A DNA stretch of 64,000 nt. Origin: Nitrospirota bacterium (GTDB lineage Bacteria > Nitrospirota > Nitrospiria > Nitrospirales > Nitrospiraceae). Position numbers and translations under genes: made by a program. Below are positions 1 through 8,417 of the stretch, one piece after another. Within the stretch, counting starts at the first letter, position 1, and every line of letters begins with the position of its first letter. The notes beneath the pieces are model-generated. The model was not told the DNA's origin and made no database searches. It saw nothing but the letters and a program-made list of their open reading frames with translations. Location of the stretch: the NCBI GenBank assembly GCA_004296885.1, contig SCVN01000015.1, positions 62,001 through 126,000 of the forward strand, written 5' to 3'.

Positions 1-1
1 T

Positions 2-3000
2 GTTCCTAAACAAACAAGTTACTGGGAAATCGGTCGTGGCGCCAATGCTCAGGGAAAAGCGACGGACGACTATACGAAGCGCACCCAAAGCACGCCTCAA
101 GCAGAACGAGCGAGGGCAACATTTGTTTTCGTAACACCAAGGAGTAGGGATTGGGATCAACCAGCCCAAGCCGCATGGATCGACAAGCGAAAGGGTGACG
201 GCTGGAAAGAAATTAAGGTTATTGACGGAGTGCAGCTGTGTGAGTGGTTACGGGAATTCCCAGCTTTAGGCAAATGGTTGCTTCAGCGTATTGGACTAGT
301 CAAAGCTCCTACAGGGTTCCAAACTCCCGCAGAGCACTGGTCAAATCTTGCGCAGATGGTTGGACCAGCCGATCCTCCGTTGCCGCCAAAGGTCTTCCTC
401 GTAGGACGAGAAACTGCTTGCCAGCAGCTTGAGCGCCTATTCCGTCATGAAGCTCAGGAATTGATCCTTGCTATAGAGAGTGAACACGATGCAGAGGACT
501 TTGTAGCCGCATTCCTGGAGTCACTGGATGAAGCCACGCGTCGTGGATATAGCAATCGGTGCATATTCATTTCCGATCCTAACGCTTGGCATACCTTTGC
601 GAATTTGCGCTTCTCGCATGTCCTAGTAGCTAGTCCTAGGCTTGACCTAGCTGATACAAATGAACAGCTGCATCTTGCGGCTCGCACACGTGGTCATGCG
701 ATCATCTTTCCGATTTCTGGTGCCTGGTCTCATGGGGCTGAACAGCTTGTTCCAATTAGGAGCCCTTCTCACAGTCAGCTTGAAAAAACTCTCCTGGATA
801 GCGGCTTTTCGCGGGAGCGGGCCGCTGAACTGGCCAGCGCCGGAGCACAGAGCCTAGCAGCACTGAAACGGTTCCTTCGCGGGTTGGGACAACTGCCGCC
901 TTATGCAACGTGGGAAAACGCACGCCTCTTGGCCCAAGCGTCTCTAGTAGGCAAATGGAAAGGCAACAGTGAGGCGGACAAAAGAGCCCTGGAGATTCTC
1001 GTGGGAAAATCCTATGGGGAGTGGATCGAGGCGGCCCGAGCTGAAACATTGCGCGCGGACACTCCCCTTATCCAGAGAAATGAAGCATGGAAAGTGATCT
1101 CCCGTGGCGAGGCATGGGCCGCTCTCGGACCACGGATTAGCGATGAGGATCTAGATCGTTTTCAAAAGATGGCGCTTCAGATATTAGGCGAGAAAGATCC
1201 ACAGTTCGAGCTAGAAAAGGAGGAACGATATGCCGCGTCTATTCATGGAAAGACGCTCACACACTCGCGTTCCATTCGAGAAGGGGTAGCTGAGTCGCTC
1301 GCCCTGCTAGGCGCAAAGGGAAATGCTTTATCAAGCACTTCGGACAGCAAGGCCGAAGGAACTGCAAGAATTGTGGTAAGGAGGTTGCTGGACCGCGCGG
1401 ACTGGATAACCTGGGCAAGTCTCAATAATGAAATGCCATTGCTTGCCGAGGCTGCTCCTGATGAATTTCTTAACTCTGTCGAAGAAGCAGTTGAAGATTT
1501 AGCAGCTAGCCCTTTTATTGATGTGTTCCGACAGGAAGGCAGTGGTGGGGTTGGAGGCTGGAACTACATTACTGGAATTCTGTGGGCCTTAGAGACCCTT
1601 GCGTGGCATCCGAATTATTTAGGGCGTGTAACCATTTTACTAGGCGACCTAGCCGCTATTGATCCAGGCGGAAGTTGGGCCAATCGCCCTCTCAATTCGT
1701 TGGTAGATATCTTTCTTCCCTGGATATCCCATAGCCTTGCAGATTTGCCCACGCGAAGAACTGCTCTGGAGTCACTGCTGCGAGAACATCCAGGCGTTGC
1801 ATGGAAGGTACTGCTTGGCCTCTTGCCTAGTTCACATGGAGTAACATCCGGCACACGCAAGCCAGTTTGGCGATCATTTATCACGCCCGGATGGAAGGAA
1901 ACGGTGACAGTAGATCAATATTGGGAACAAGTTCGGACCTATGCTGAGATGTGCACCCAAGTTGCCGCGGGCCAACCGAACAAGCTCGTCGAACTCATTG
2001 ACCGTTTAGCAGACTTGCCTGATCCAGCACACTCTCAGGTATTACGCCATCTCTCGTCACCAGCCGTAACATCTCTCTCGGATATAGATCGTGTGCGTCT
2101 CTGGGAAGCCTTGAAAGACATTGTCTTGAAACACAGAAGGTTTGCCGATGCTGAATGGGCGATGCCCGCAGAGCGGGTCGCAAAGATTGAGGAAGTGGCT
2201 AACACCCTAGCCCCTGCATCATTCGAAGTAGCCAGTCGACGCCTTTTTACGGAGCGCGATTTCGATTTATACGAAGAAAAAGGAAACTTTGAGGAAGAAC
2301 AGAAACGGCTAGAGACCATTCGACACAATGCCATTAAAGACATACTAGCAGCTAGCGGCATGGATGGAGTCGTTCGATTTGCACGGGAAGTGGAATCACC
2401 GCGTAAGGTGGGGGATGCGTTAGGAACGATAGAAGATAGAAACATAGATGCGTTTCTTTTGCCAGCCTTTCTACAGACCGAAGACAGGTCACTGATTCAT
2501 CTTCTTGGAAGCTTTGTATGGCGTCGCTATTGGAAGGCCAAACTGACCTGGCTTGACGAACAAATCAACAAGGGCTGGACAAAGGGTCAGCTCTTGGCGT
2601 TTCTTTTGCTAGTCCCTTCCGAGGAACAAGTGTGGCGTCGGGCAGAAGCTATCTTTGGGAACGAGGTCGATAACTACTGGAAGAAGGTTCGGTTTAATCC
2701 TTGGGGCATGGAGGCAGCAAATCTTCTAGAAGCTGCCGAGAAGTTGGCCTCCAATGGACAGCCAGCCGCTGCTATAGATTGCCTTTATGTGCTAGCTCAC
2801 AAGAAAGTGCCCATTCCAATGGCTCTTGCATCAGCGGCATTGCTGGGTACCTTAAATACAGAAGACCAACAGAAACAAATTGATAGCCACCATATTATCG
2901 AGGTCATTACCTGGCTTCAGGAGCATGAAACCATGGACTCCGACGACCTCTTTAAGATTGAGTGGTACTATCTACCGATACTAAATCGGCTGCATGACGG

Positions 3001-3598
3001 CGAACCAAAGGTCCTTGAACATAAACTGGCTTCGTCACCAGCGTTTTTCTGCGAAGTTATTGGAGCTGCATTCAGATCAGATAAAGAAGACAAGGATAAC
3101 AAAGGTGAATTCAGCGAGGTCCAGAAGCGAATTGCTCGGAATGCATATTCGTTGCTGCACGGGTGGCGCATTCTTCCAGGCACTGTCACCGACGGAACCT
3201 TCGACGGTGAAAGATTTACTGTCTGGCTGGAAGATGTAAAGAATCGCTGCAGAGAATCTGGTCATTTTCGAGTCGCCATGAGCCAGTTGGGGCAAGCGCT
3301 CGCTTATGCACCGCAAGACCCAGGAGGTCTTTGGATACATAAATCTATTGCAGCCGCTTTAGATTCAAGAGATGTAGCAGAGATGCGGCGAGCCTTCACA
3401 ACTGGCCTGTTTAACAAGCGGGGAGTCCACGGCTTTTCCCATGGAGAAGAGGAAAAACAGATTGCCGCAGATTACCGACTAAAAGCTAAGGCACTGTCGG
3501 ACAATGGGTTTCATAGGGTCGCCGACGCAGTTCGTAGCTTGGCCGAGGCATATGAACGTGATGCTGAGGCAGAGTCCCAAAGGGATCCCTTCGAATGA
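2..3598 (+). CDS. Large uncharacterised protein, possible nuclease-like N-terminus (5' end missing)
   Basis: The frame is open from base 2, so the true start lies left of the window; 1198 residues are visible. A GTG at 230 is only an internal codon of this frame. I do not recognise a named family with confidence. Visible residues 7-85 (YWEIGRG, a KA..DY.KR segment, TFVFVTPR, LCEWL) resemble an N-terminal restriction-endonuclease-like module seen in large unannotated bacterial proteins. Around residue 132 FLVGRE looks like the start of a STAND-type NTPase, but no GxxxxGK[ST] P-loop follows, so any NTPase would be degenerate. The remaining ~900 residues look helical and repeat-like. Codons are visibly richer in A/T than in the genes after 4200. 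It lies beside tRNA-Leu, which suggests island cargo. A defence role is inference only. Confidence 0.75.
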   Translation, partial: VPKQTSYWEIGRGANAQGKATDDYTKRTQSTPQAERARATFVFVTPRSRDWDQPAQAAWIDKRKGDGWKEIKVIDGVQLCEWLREFPALGKWLLQRIGLVKAPTGFQTPAEHWSNLAQMVGPADPPLPPKVFLVGRETACQQLERLFRHEAQELILAIESEHDAEDFVAAFLESLDEATRRGYSNRCIFISDPNAWHTFANLRFSHVLVASPRLDLADTNEQLHLAARTRGHAIIFPISGAWSHGAEQLVPIRSPSHSQLEKTLLDSGFSRERAAELASAGAQSLAALKRFLRGLGQLPPYATWENARLLAQASLVGKWKGNSEADKRALEILVGKSYGEWIEAARAETLRADTPLIQRNEAWKVISRGEAWAALGPRISDEDLDRFQKMALQILGEKDPQFELEKEERYAASIHGKTLTHSRSIREGVAESLALLGAKGNALSSTSDSKAEGTARIVVRRLLDRADWITWASLNNEMPLLAEAAPDEFLNSVEEAVEDLAASPFIDVFRQEGSGGVGGWNYITGILWALETLAWHPNYLGRVTILLGDLAAIDPGGSWANRPLNSLVDIFLPWISHSLADLPTRRTALESLLREHPGVAWKVLLGLLPSSHGVTSGTRKPVWRSFITPGWKETVTVDQYWEQVRTYAEMCTQVAAGQPNKLVELIDRLADLPDPAHSQVLRHLSSPAVTSLSDIDRVRLWEALKDIVLKHRRFADAEWAMPAERVAKIEEVANTLAPASFEVASRRLFTERDFDLYEEKGNFEEEQKRLETIRHNAIKDILAASGMDGVVRFAREVESPRKVGDALGTIEDRNIDAFLLPAFLQTEDRSLIHLLGSFVWRRYWKAKLTWLDEQINKGWTKGQLLAFLLLVPSEEQVWRRAEAIFGNEVDNYWKKVRFNPWGMEAANLLEAAEKLASNGQPAAAIDCLYVLAHKKVPIPMALASAALLGTLNTEDQQKQIDSHHIIEVITWLQEHETMDSDDLFKIEWYYLPILNRLHDGEPKVLEHKLASSPAFFCEVIGAAFRSDKEDKDNKGEFSEVQKRIARNAYSLLHGWRILPGTVTDGTFDGERFTVWLEDVKNRCRESGHFRVAMSQLGQALAYAPQDPGGLWIHKSIAAALDSRDVAEMRRAFTTGLFNKRGVHGFSHGEEEKQIAADYRLKAKALSDNGFHRVADAVRSLAEAYERDAEAESQRDPFE

Positions 3599-3600
3599 AT

Positions 3601-3623
3601 AGTCTCCTTCCTGGAGGCTTTCA
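3601..3623 (+). terminator. Possible weak terminator after the large unknown gene
   Basis: A 7-bp stem (AGTCTCC with GGAGGCT, one G-U pair, 5-base loop) starts two bases after the stop codon and is followed by a short T-containing run. The stem is short and the T-tract poor, so this is a weak call. Confidence 0.3.
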
Positions 3624-3707
3624 TACACCCACCCTGCCGCTCTATCCCCTATATTATCCCGCTGAAATGGGAGCTTTCTTCCAAACAACAGTCCTTGATC
3701 AATGCAT

Positions 3708-3740
3708 AACTGTCCGTACATTCTAACCGTCCGTACAGTT
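3708..3740. repeat. Paired GTCCGTACA repeats within an imperfect palindrome
   Basis: GTCCGTACA occurs at 3712-3720 and again at 3729-3737, 17 bases apart. The whole stretch from AACTGT to ACAGTT is also an imperfect inverted repeat with 12-base arms (10 matches). It lies between the large unknown gene and the tRNA-Leu 3' end. It could be a protein-binding site or part of an integration region; nothing else in this 210-base gap is recognisable. Confidence 0.4.
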
Positions 3741-3810
3741 GTGAGGATAGCGGGCGATAAGGAGAAGCACCAGATGGATTATCGACCCTATTTCCTACCT
3801 GCGCGGAAGT

Positions 3811-3898
3811 TGGTGCCGGAGCCCGGACTCGAACCGGGACGCCCCTTTCGGAGCAAGGGATTTTAAGTCCCTGGCGTCTACCATTCCGCCACTCCGGC
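3811..3898 (-). tRNA. tRNA-Leu (anticodon UAA)
   Basis: The minus strand folds as a class II tRNA. The acceptor stem is GCCGGAG with CTCCGGC, discriminator A, and an encoded CCA at 3811-3813. The anticodon stem AGGGA/TCCCT closes a 7-base loop with TAA at positions 34-36. There is a long variable arm (GCTCC GAAA GGGGC) as expected for leucine tRNA, and a T-arm with loop TTCGAGT. The 3' end faces the large unknown gene on the left; tRNA 3' ends are common targets for tyrosine integrases. Confidence 0.97.
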
Positions 3899-3944
3899 AC
3901 TGCTCATGCCCAAGGAGCCCTTCAGTGCGGCATCGAACGTGGTG

Positions 3945-3973
3945 AGGATACAGGACAGGCCTACCCCTTTCAA
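3945..3973 (-). promoter_or_regulatory. Probable promoter of tRNA-Leu
   Basis: On the minus strand TTGAAA (3968-3973) is followed after 17 bases by TATCCT (3945-3950), a reasonable sigma-70 match about 45 bases upstream of the mature tRNA 5' end. I see no gene or other feature in the rest of the 308-base stretch 3899-4206. Confidence 0.5.
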
Positions 3974-4206
3974 CAAGTTGCCGCCCCGGGATCACTCCAG
4001 GCAGAAACAGGGAGCCTTCTCAGCGCATTGGACAGAAATCTCATACGAGTGTCGAGTCGGGAGATAATATCGAAGCCTTGTGGCGATGCGCGGGGCACAA
4101 AGCAGGAACGGCCTGGGCCGGGGATGGCCACAGGCCGCTCGGTCGGAGGGCGTCGGTCGGAACCGGACGCGGCGGGAAGGGAACTCCTGTGGGAGAACCC
4201 GTTCGC

Positions 4207-4467
4207 TTAGGCCGCTTCCACCACCCGCGGGGTGTCCTTCTTGGCCACCAGCGCCTTGCCGCGCTCGATGGCCCGCTCCACCCCATCCTTCAGGTCACGG
4301 CCGATGCGGGTCGCCTGCACCTGCGTCTTCTTGGCATAGTGCCGCAGCTGCCGCCTGGTCTCTGTGCCGGACTGAGGCGCATAAAGCAACGCTAGCCCGG
4401 CTCCGACCGCCGCTCCGCCCGCAATCAAGGCCGCAATCTTCGCTGCTTGTCGTCCATTGGTCGTCAT
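4207..4467 (-). CDS. YtxH-like small membrane protein
   Basis: 86 residues. A short polar start is followed by one membrane segment (about residues 9-28, alternating Ala/Gly/Ile/Leu), the typical YtxH 'LLYAPQSGTETR' junction, then a charged, probably coiled-coil tail rich in Lys and Arg. YtxH-domain proteins are small stress-associated envelope proteins of unknown biochemical role. The ATG at 4467 has a clear AGGAGG eight bases upstream. The 268-base gap to the next gene (4468-4735) contains an A/T-rich block around 4575-4610 that may hold its promoter, but I cannot define hexamers there with confidence. Confidence 0.8.
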   Translation of the reverse strand: MTTNGRQAAKIAALIAGGAAVGAGLALLYAPQSGTETRRQLRHYAKKTQVQATRIGRDLKDGVERAIERGKALVAKKDTPRVVEAA

Positions 4468-4735
4468 GGTCCGTCCTCCTTTGTGTATTGGTGGCGCCTG
4501 ACCCTGCTGTTCCGTCGCTTATCACCTTCTTGAGTCTGATCAACGCCTTCGTCATGTAGCAAAGCAGCATCCATGCCAAATTTATAATTTTAAAATAATG
4601 ATTTTTTAACAATTAGTTGCAGAATATACAAAAAGTCAACGTTGAACATAAGAACCGTGGATTTTCTACAACAAACCACAGTGCCCCGTTCCAAAAAGAA
4701 AACAGTTTTAGCTGGAGGACGATGGCTGGATGGGA

Positions 4736-5785
4736 CTACCGGGCCGACTGGAGGAGCAGAATGGCCTTGTGCTGGGTTTCGGTTGCGTCTTGCCGCAATC
4801 CCTGCGCTGCATAGATGAGCGATAGGTTCACCAAACTGGCCGCCTCTTTGTTCTGGTCGCGCAACGCCCGATAGAGCGTCAACGCCCGCTCATGCTGCTC
4901 GGCCGCTCGCGCGAACTGGCCCTCGGCTAACGACAGACTCCCGAGCATGGCCCAGGCCTCCGCCTCACGACTCCGATCCTTGAGTGTTTGATAGAGGACC
5001 AAGGCACGCCGAGCCATGGCCATGGCATCTACCGACCGTCCATTGCTCCCATGCAGCCTGGCCAGACTGGTACGCAGGCCCGCCTCCGCCCTGAGATCCT
5101 GCTGCACCTCGGTCAGTGCAAGCCCCTCCTCGAACAGGGGCCGCGCGGCCGCTTCCTCTCCCTCCGTGAGATACCAGTCGCCGATCGCGCCGAGCGCCGA
5201 TACTTGCTGTCGTCGATCGGCCCGCTCGCGCGCATCGGCCAAGGCGGCCTGCAACAATGCAAGCCCCGCGTCGGCCTGGCCTTGCCCGATCAGGAGCCGG
5301 CCCAGCCGGATGCGGGCCTCGCCTCTCCCGTCCCGATCGCGCGCCTGCTGAAAGAGCGTCTCCGCCTGCCCATAGGCCCGCTGCGCCTCACCCCCCTGCC
5401 CCGAGGCTTCGGAGACCCGTCCCACGCTCAGCAGCACCAGCCCCTGCGCCCGTGGTTCGGCCAAGGCCGCCCAGATCGTCACGGCTTCGCGCAACAGAGT
5501 GCCGGCTTCTTCATAGCGGCCCTGGCGCTCCAGCAGATCGGCCACGCTGCCCAACGCGGTTGCCTCCCCGCGCCGATTGCCGACGCGGCGGAAGGCCGCC
5601 AGGGCCCGTTGATAGTAGGGCATCGCTTCCTGGACATGATTCTGGATCGCGTGGAGGTCGCCGATGCGGAGCAGCTCCTGTCCGTCCAATGCGCGTGACG
5701 CGGGGGCGCGATCGTCTACCGGCAGCCCCGCCGCCGGCACAGGGTCGGTCGCAAGCAGGGCCGTGACGAGGGAAAGAACCAGCAT
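4736..5785 (-). CDS. Exported tetratricopeptide repeat protein
   Basis: 349 residues. The N-terminus (MLVLSLVTALLATDPVPAAG) reads as a signal peptide or membrane anchor. From about residue 35 there are roughly seven TPR units of 36-40 residues, recognised by A..Y..AL.....G....EA.AL spacing, with the R..R.GEA.AL variant common in Kinesin-light-chain/CHAT-associated TPRs. No catalytic domain is visible, so it is likely a periplasmic or outer-membrane scaffold. It is divergent from lgt with about 100 bases between the two starts, which must hold both promoters. An alternative ATG lies just upstream in another frame; no strong ribosome site decides the start. Confidence 0.75.
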   Translation of the reverse strand: MLVLSLVTALLATDPVPAAGLPVDDRAPASRALDGQELLRIGDLHAIQNHVQEAMPYYQRALAAFRRVGNRRGEATALGSVADLLERQGRYEEAGTLLREAVTIWAALAEPRAQGLVLLSVGRVSEASGQGGEAQRAYGQAETLFQQARDRDGRGEARIRLGRLLIGQGQADAGLALLQAALADARERADRRQQVSALGAIGDWYLTEGEEAAARPLFEEGLALTEVQQDLRAEAGLRTSLARLHGSNGRSVDAMAMARRALVLYQTLKDRSREAEAWAMLGSLSLAEGQFARAAEQHERALTLYRALRDQNKEAASLVNLSLIYAAQGLRQDATETQHKAILLLQSAR

Positions 5786-5886
5786 GGTCCATGATACAAC
5801 CGCCGCTCCCGCTTGGCTACATCTTGCAAAATGGGGCCGGCCTCCCTACTATGCGGGAACGAACGACGAAGGGAGCGCGCCTCGCC

Positions 5887-6690
5887 ATGCTCGAAGCAAT
5901 TCAATTTCCGAATCTGGACCCGGTCCTGCTCCGGCTCGGCCCCTTGCAGCTCCGGTGGTATGGGCTCATGTACCTGTTGGGCCTGACCGCCGCCTACTTC
6001 ATCATCAAGGCACGGGCTGCGGCGCGCAATTTGGATTTGTCCACCGAGCAGATCTACGACATGATCGTCTATGCGGCGGTCGGCGTCTTCGTGGGGGGGC
6101 GGCTGGGCTATACGCTCTTCTACAACCTGCCCTACTACCTACAGCATCCGACCAAGATCGTGGCCGTCTGGGAAGGCGGCATGTCTTTCCACGGAGGGCT
6201 GCTGGGCGTGATCGTCGCTCTCACGCTCTTTAGCCGCCGCAAAGGCATTCCGGCCATGGTGGTGGCGGACTTGGCCGCCGCCGGCACGCCGATCGGGCTC
6301 GGCCTCGGCCGCCTGGGGAATTTCATCAACGGCGAACTCTACGGCCGCCCCACCGATGTGGACTGGTGCATGGTCTTTCCCGGAGCCGGACCTGAATGTC
6401 GGCATCCCTCCCAGCTCTACGAAGCGGGACTGGAAGGCGGCTTGCTCTTCCTGGTGACCTGGCTGGTCGGGCGAAGACCGACGCCGCCGGGGACGGTTTT
6501 CTGGAGCTTCATCACCGGCTACGGCCTCTGCCGGATGGTGGTGGAGTTCTTTCGGGAGCCGGATTTCCACCTGGGGTTCATCCTGGGCCCCTTCTCCATG
6601 GGTCAGCTCTTGAGCCTCCCGATGGTCCTGCTCGGCGCCTTTATGTTGGCCTGGGGGTATCGGCAAGAAACGCACAATGCAAAACGATGA
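5887..6690 (+). CDS. lgt: Prolipoprotein diacylglyceryl transferase Lgt
   Basis: 267 residues, the usual Lgt length. The enzyme transfers diacylglycerol from phosphatidylglycerol to the lipobox cysteine of prelipoproteins at the inner membrane, the first step of lipoprotein maturation; lnt at 18623 encodes the last. About seven hydrophobic segments are visible. The Lgt signature GRLGNFINGELYGR is present near residue 140, and a conserved 'SFHGGLLG' containing an essential-type His is at about residue 98. The start at 5887 (MLEAIQFPNLDPV) fits family N-termini; ATGs further upstream in frame would add a hydrophilic extension. The stop codon overlaps the start of a heptad-repeat block. Confidence 0.95.
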   Translation: MLEAIQFPNLDPVLLRLGPLQLRWYGLMYLLGLTAAYFIIKARAAARNLDLSTEQIYDMIVYAAVGVFVGGRLGYTLFYNLPYYLQHPTKIVAVWEGGMSFHGGLLGVIVALTLFSRRKGIPAMVVADLAAAGTPIGLGLGRLGNFINGELYGRPTDVDWCMVFPGAGPECRHPSQLYEAGLEGGLLFLVTWLVGRRPTPPGTVFWSFITGYGLCRMVVEFFREPDFHLGFILGPFSMGQLLSLPMVLLGAFMLAWGYRQETHNAKR

Positions 6691-6748
6691 ATGATGAACG
6701 ACGATCTATCTCGCGTTTAGCATTCATCCTTCCCATTCATCATTGCCT
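6683..6748. repeat. Heptad-period repeat with inverted arms, after lgt
   Basis: The left arm contains GATGAATGATGAA and the right arm (from about 6712) contains CATTCATCATTG; both show a 7-base period with one or two changes per unit, and the arms are partly complementary. It begins at the lgt stop codon and ends at the stop codon of the metallopeptidase remnant. Same repeat style as at 15871, 21385, 34668 and 44621. Confidence 0.6.
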
Positions 6749-6847
6749 CAGTAGGGCATCTCCTCGTCATCCAGCCCGAAATAATGCCCGATCTCGTGAA
6801 TGACCGTGTCCCGCACTTCCCGCACCACTTCGTCGGCTGTACTGTGA
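6748..6847 (-). pseudogene. 3' remnant of a zincin metallopeptidase gene
   Basis: On the minus strand these bases encode HSTADEVVREVRDTVIHEI and on through the HEIGH zinc-binding motif to EEMPY, then TGA. This matches the last ~32 residues of the intact gene at 8415-8810 almost exactly (VIHEIGH versus VVHEIGH). At nucleotide level I count about ten differences in 91 bases, so it is a diverged homologous copy and not a recent duplication. Upstream coding sequence is missing: homology stops at about 6845, where a more A/T-rich stretch with the sensor gene begins. Confidence 0.8.
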
Positions 6848-6874
6848 CTATTGGCACAGCCCTAGTCGAAATAG

Positions 6875-6890
6875 CGTCAATATTTTGACG
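6875..6890. promoter_or_regulatory. Perfect palindrome upstream of the haem/PAS sensor gene
   Basis: CGTCAA-TATT-TTGACG is a perfect 6-bp inverted repeat with a 4-base spacer, in an A/T-rich stretch about 170 bases before the sensor start. It could be an operator or a small hairpin; no promoter hexamers could be assigned confidently nearby. The stretch 6848-7056 otherwise contains no gene I can support. Confidence 0.3.
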
Positions 6891-7056
6891 ACGAAGTGAC
6901 CAATTTTGCTACAGAATAACTTCATACAAAAAACCATGAATCGTAATACATTGATTATATTTGAATAATAAATTGGCTGCGATATTGCTCTTCCTTTGCT
7001 CATCAAATAAACGATGGGGCCCGCTCCGTTGCCCGTTTAAATTGGATCGACATGCC

Positions 7057-8385
7057 ATGGTTACGAAGCCTTTCCGAAAATGGCACATTGCCTCTCAGTT
7101 CATTGGAGTTACCTTCCCAATCATTCTTCTGATTGTCGGGATCGCCGCATGGATGATCCATCAACACAACATTTCAAGATTACACGACAAACTTACCAAG
7201 AGAGCCCAAAGCATCAGCCTTCAGGTGATGGCGGACCGAAACTACTATACCAAGGTTATTGTCCCCCGCTTGATCGAGCTCGGAGGCAGCCTCGGCGCGA
7301 ATTATCACCAAACCCGCGGACAATTCCCGCTGCCGGTGACGTTCGTCCAAGAAGTATCGGAGCAGTTGGCAACCCAAGGCGCTATCTTTCAGTCCCGTCT
7401 CCTCAGTCCCTGGCCAATCAACCCCAACAAGGGCCTGAAAGACCAGTTTCATCGCGAGGCCTTTGACTACCTGCGGATGCATCCAACCGGACGGTTTTAC
7501 CGGTTGGACCAGTTGGAAGGTCGGACCGTCTTTCGGTACATGACAGCGGATATTGCCGTAGCCCAATCTTGCCTCGACTGCCATAATAACCACCCCCTCA
7601 GCACGAAACACGATTTCAAGCTGAACGACGTGATGGGAGGGTTAGAGGTCACCTTTCCGGCAGACCAATATCTTCAGGAAGATCGCGACGACTTGCTGAT
7701 GATGGTTGCCGGAGGAACTGGGCTCTGCTTGATTTTGATGGGACTGATCACCATAGCGGCTCATCGGATGATCACGCAGCCGCTCGCCCGGCTGTCGGCC
7801 CACATGGATAGGCATGCCAACAAAATCACCGGGGGGCTCGCCATCCCAGGCGCAGCGCATATTGGCGGCAATGAACTGCTGCGATTCGAGGTATTTTTCG
7901 AACAGATGCTGGCGAAAATCTTTTCGCATCAAGCCAAGATTCAGAAACACGAAGCCGCGCTGGAAGTCGGCAATGTGCGCTTGCAGGAACAGATCGAGCA
8001 ACAGGCTCAGGCCTGTCTCGACTGCGAGCAGCGGTTACGAACCGTGCTCGATTGCGCAAACGATGCCATTATCTATATCGACCTGGAAGGAACCATCCAG
8101 TGGTGCAATCAAAAAACAGAAATGCTCACGGGCCGGCCGGAAGCTGATTTGGTGGGACGGTCGGTTGAGGTTTTCCTCACGCCGGAATCCTTCGCCAGGG
8201 CCAGAGAGCGGCTGGCGTCGGTGAAACGCGGAGATACGGTCCCATCTCGCGTCGAATTCGATCTCATTAAGAAAACCGGCGAATTCGTGCGAGGGGAAGC
8301 CAACATTGCCAGCGTGCTGGAAGAAGGAACGGTCATCGGGCGAGTGCTGGTGCTGCGGGATATCGCCGAACAGAAAGTTGGATGA
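7057..8385 (+). CDS. Membrane sensor with Tll0287-like haem domain and PAS domain, no output domain
   Basis: 442 residues from ATG 7057; a longer reading from 6961 would add an unlikely 32-residue leader. A membrane segment near residues 15-37 is followed by a periplasmic domain of the Tll0287/DUF3365 type ending in SCLDCHNNHP, a CxxCH c-type haem attachment motif, then '...DVMGGLEVTFP'. A second membrane segment (about 215-235), a HAMP-like linker, a short coiled coil (about 300-330) and one PAS domain (about 330-440) follow. The protein stops right after 'LRDIAEQK', where a histidine-kinase or GGDEF domain normally begins. It may be a truncated kinase or a true sensor-only protein. Base composition is lower in G/C than the flanks, and it sits between two copies of a metallopeptidase tail. 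Confidence 0.8.
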   Translation: MVTKPFRKWHIASQFIGVTFPIILLIVGIAAWMIHQHNISRLHDKLTKRAQSISLQVMADRNYYTKVIVPRLIELGGSLGANYHQTRGQFPLPVTFVQEVSEQLATQGAIFQSRLLSPWPINPNKGLKDQFHREAFDYLRMHPTGRFYRLDQLEGRTVFRYMTADIAVAQSCLDCHNNHPLSTKHDFKLNDVMGGLEVTFPADQYLQEDRDDLLMMVAGGTGLCLILMGLITIAAHRMITQPLARLSAHMDRHANKITGGLAIPGAAHIGGNELLRFEVFFEQMLAKIFSHQAKIQKHEAALEVGNVRLQEQIEQQAQACLDCEQRLRTVLDCANDAIIYIDLEGTIQWCNQKTEMLTGRPEADLVGRSVEVFLTPESFARARERLASVKRGDTVPSRVEFDLIKKTGEFVRGEANIASVLEEGTVIGRVLVLRDIAEQKVG

Positions 8386-8401
8386 CGAGGCCGGGGGCCT
8401 G

Positions 8402-8417
8402 TTTCAGCATCCTGCTA
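8402..8417. repeat. Solo copy of the stop-codon repeat motif
   Basis: TTTCAGCATCCTGCTA; on the minus strand it reads TAGCAGGATGCTGAAA, and its first three bases are the TAG stop of the metallopeptidase gene. The same motif, with its TAA, overlaps the stop codons at 17160 and 49987. Confidence 0.65.

Noticed and set aside
2-600. A CRISPR array or restriction-modification operon at the left edge
   Set aside because: No regularly spaced identical repeats and no methylase motif are visible; only one gene is present.
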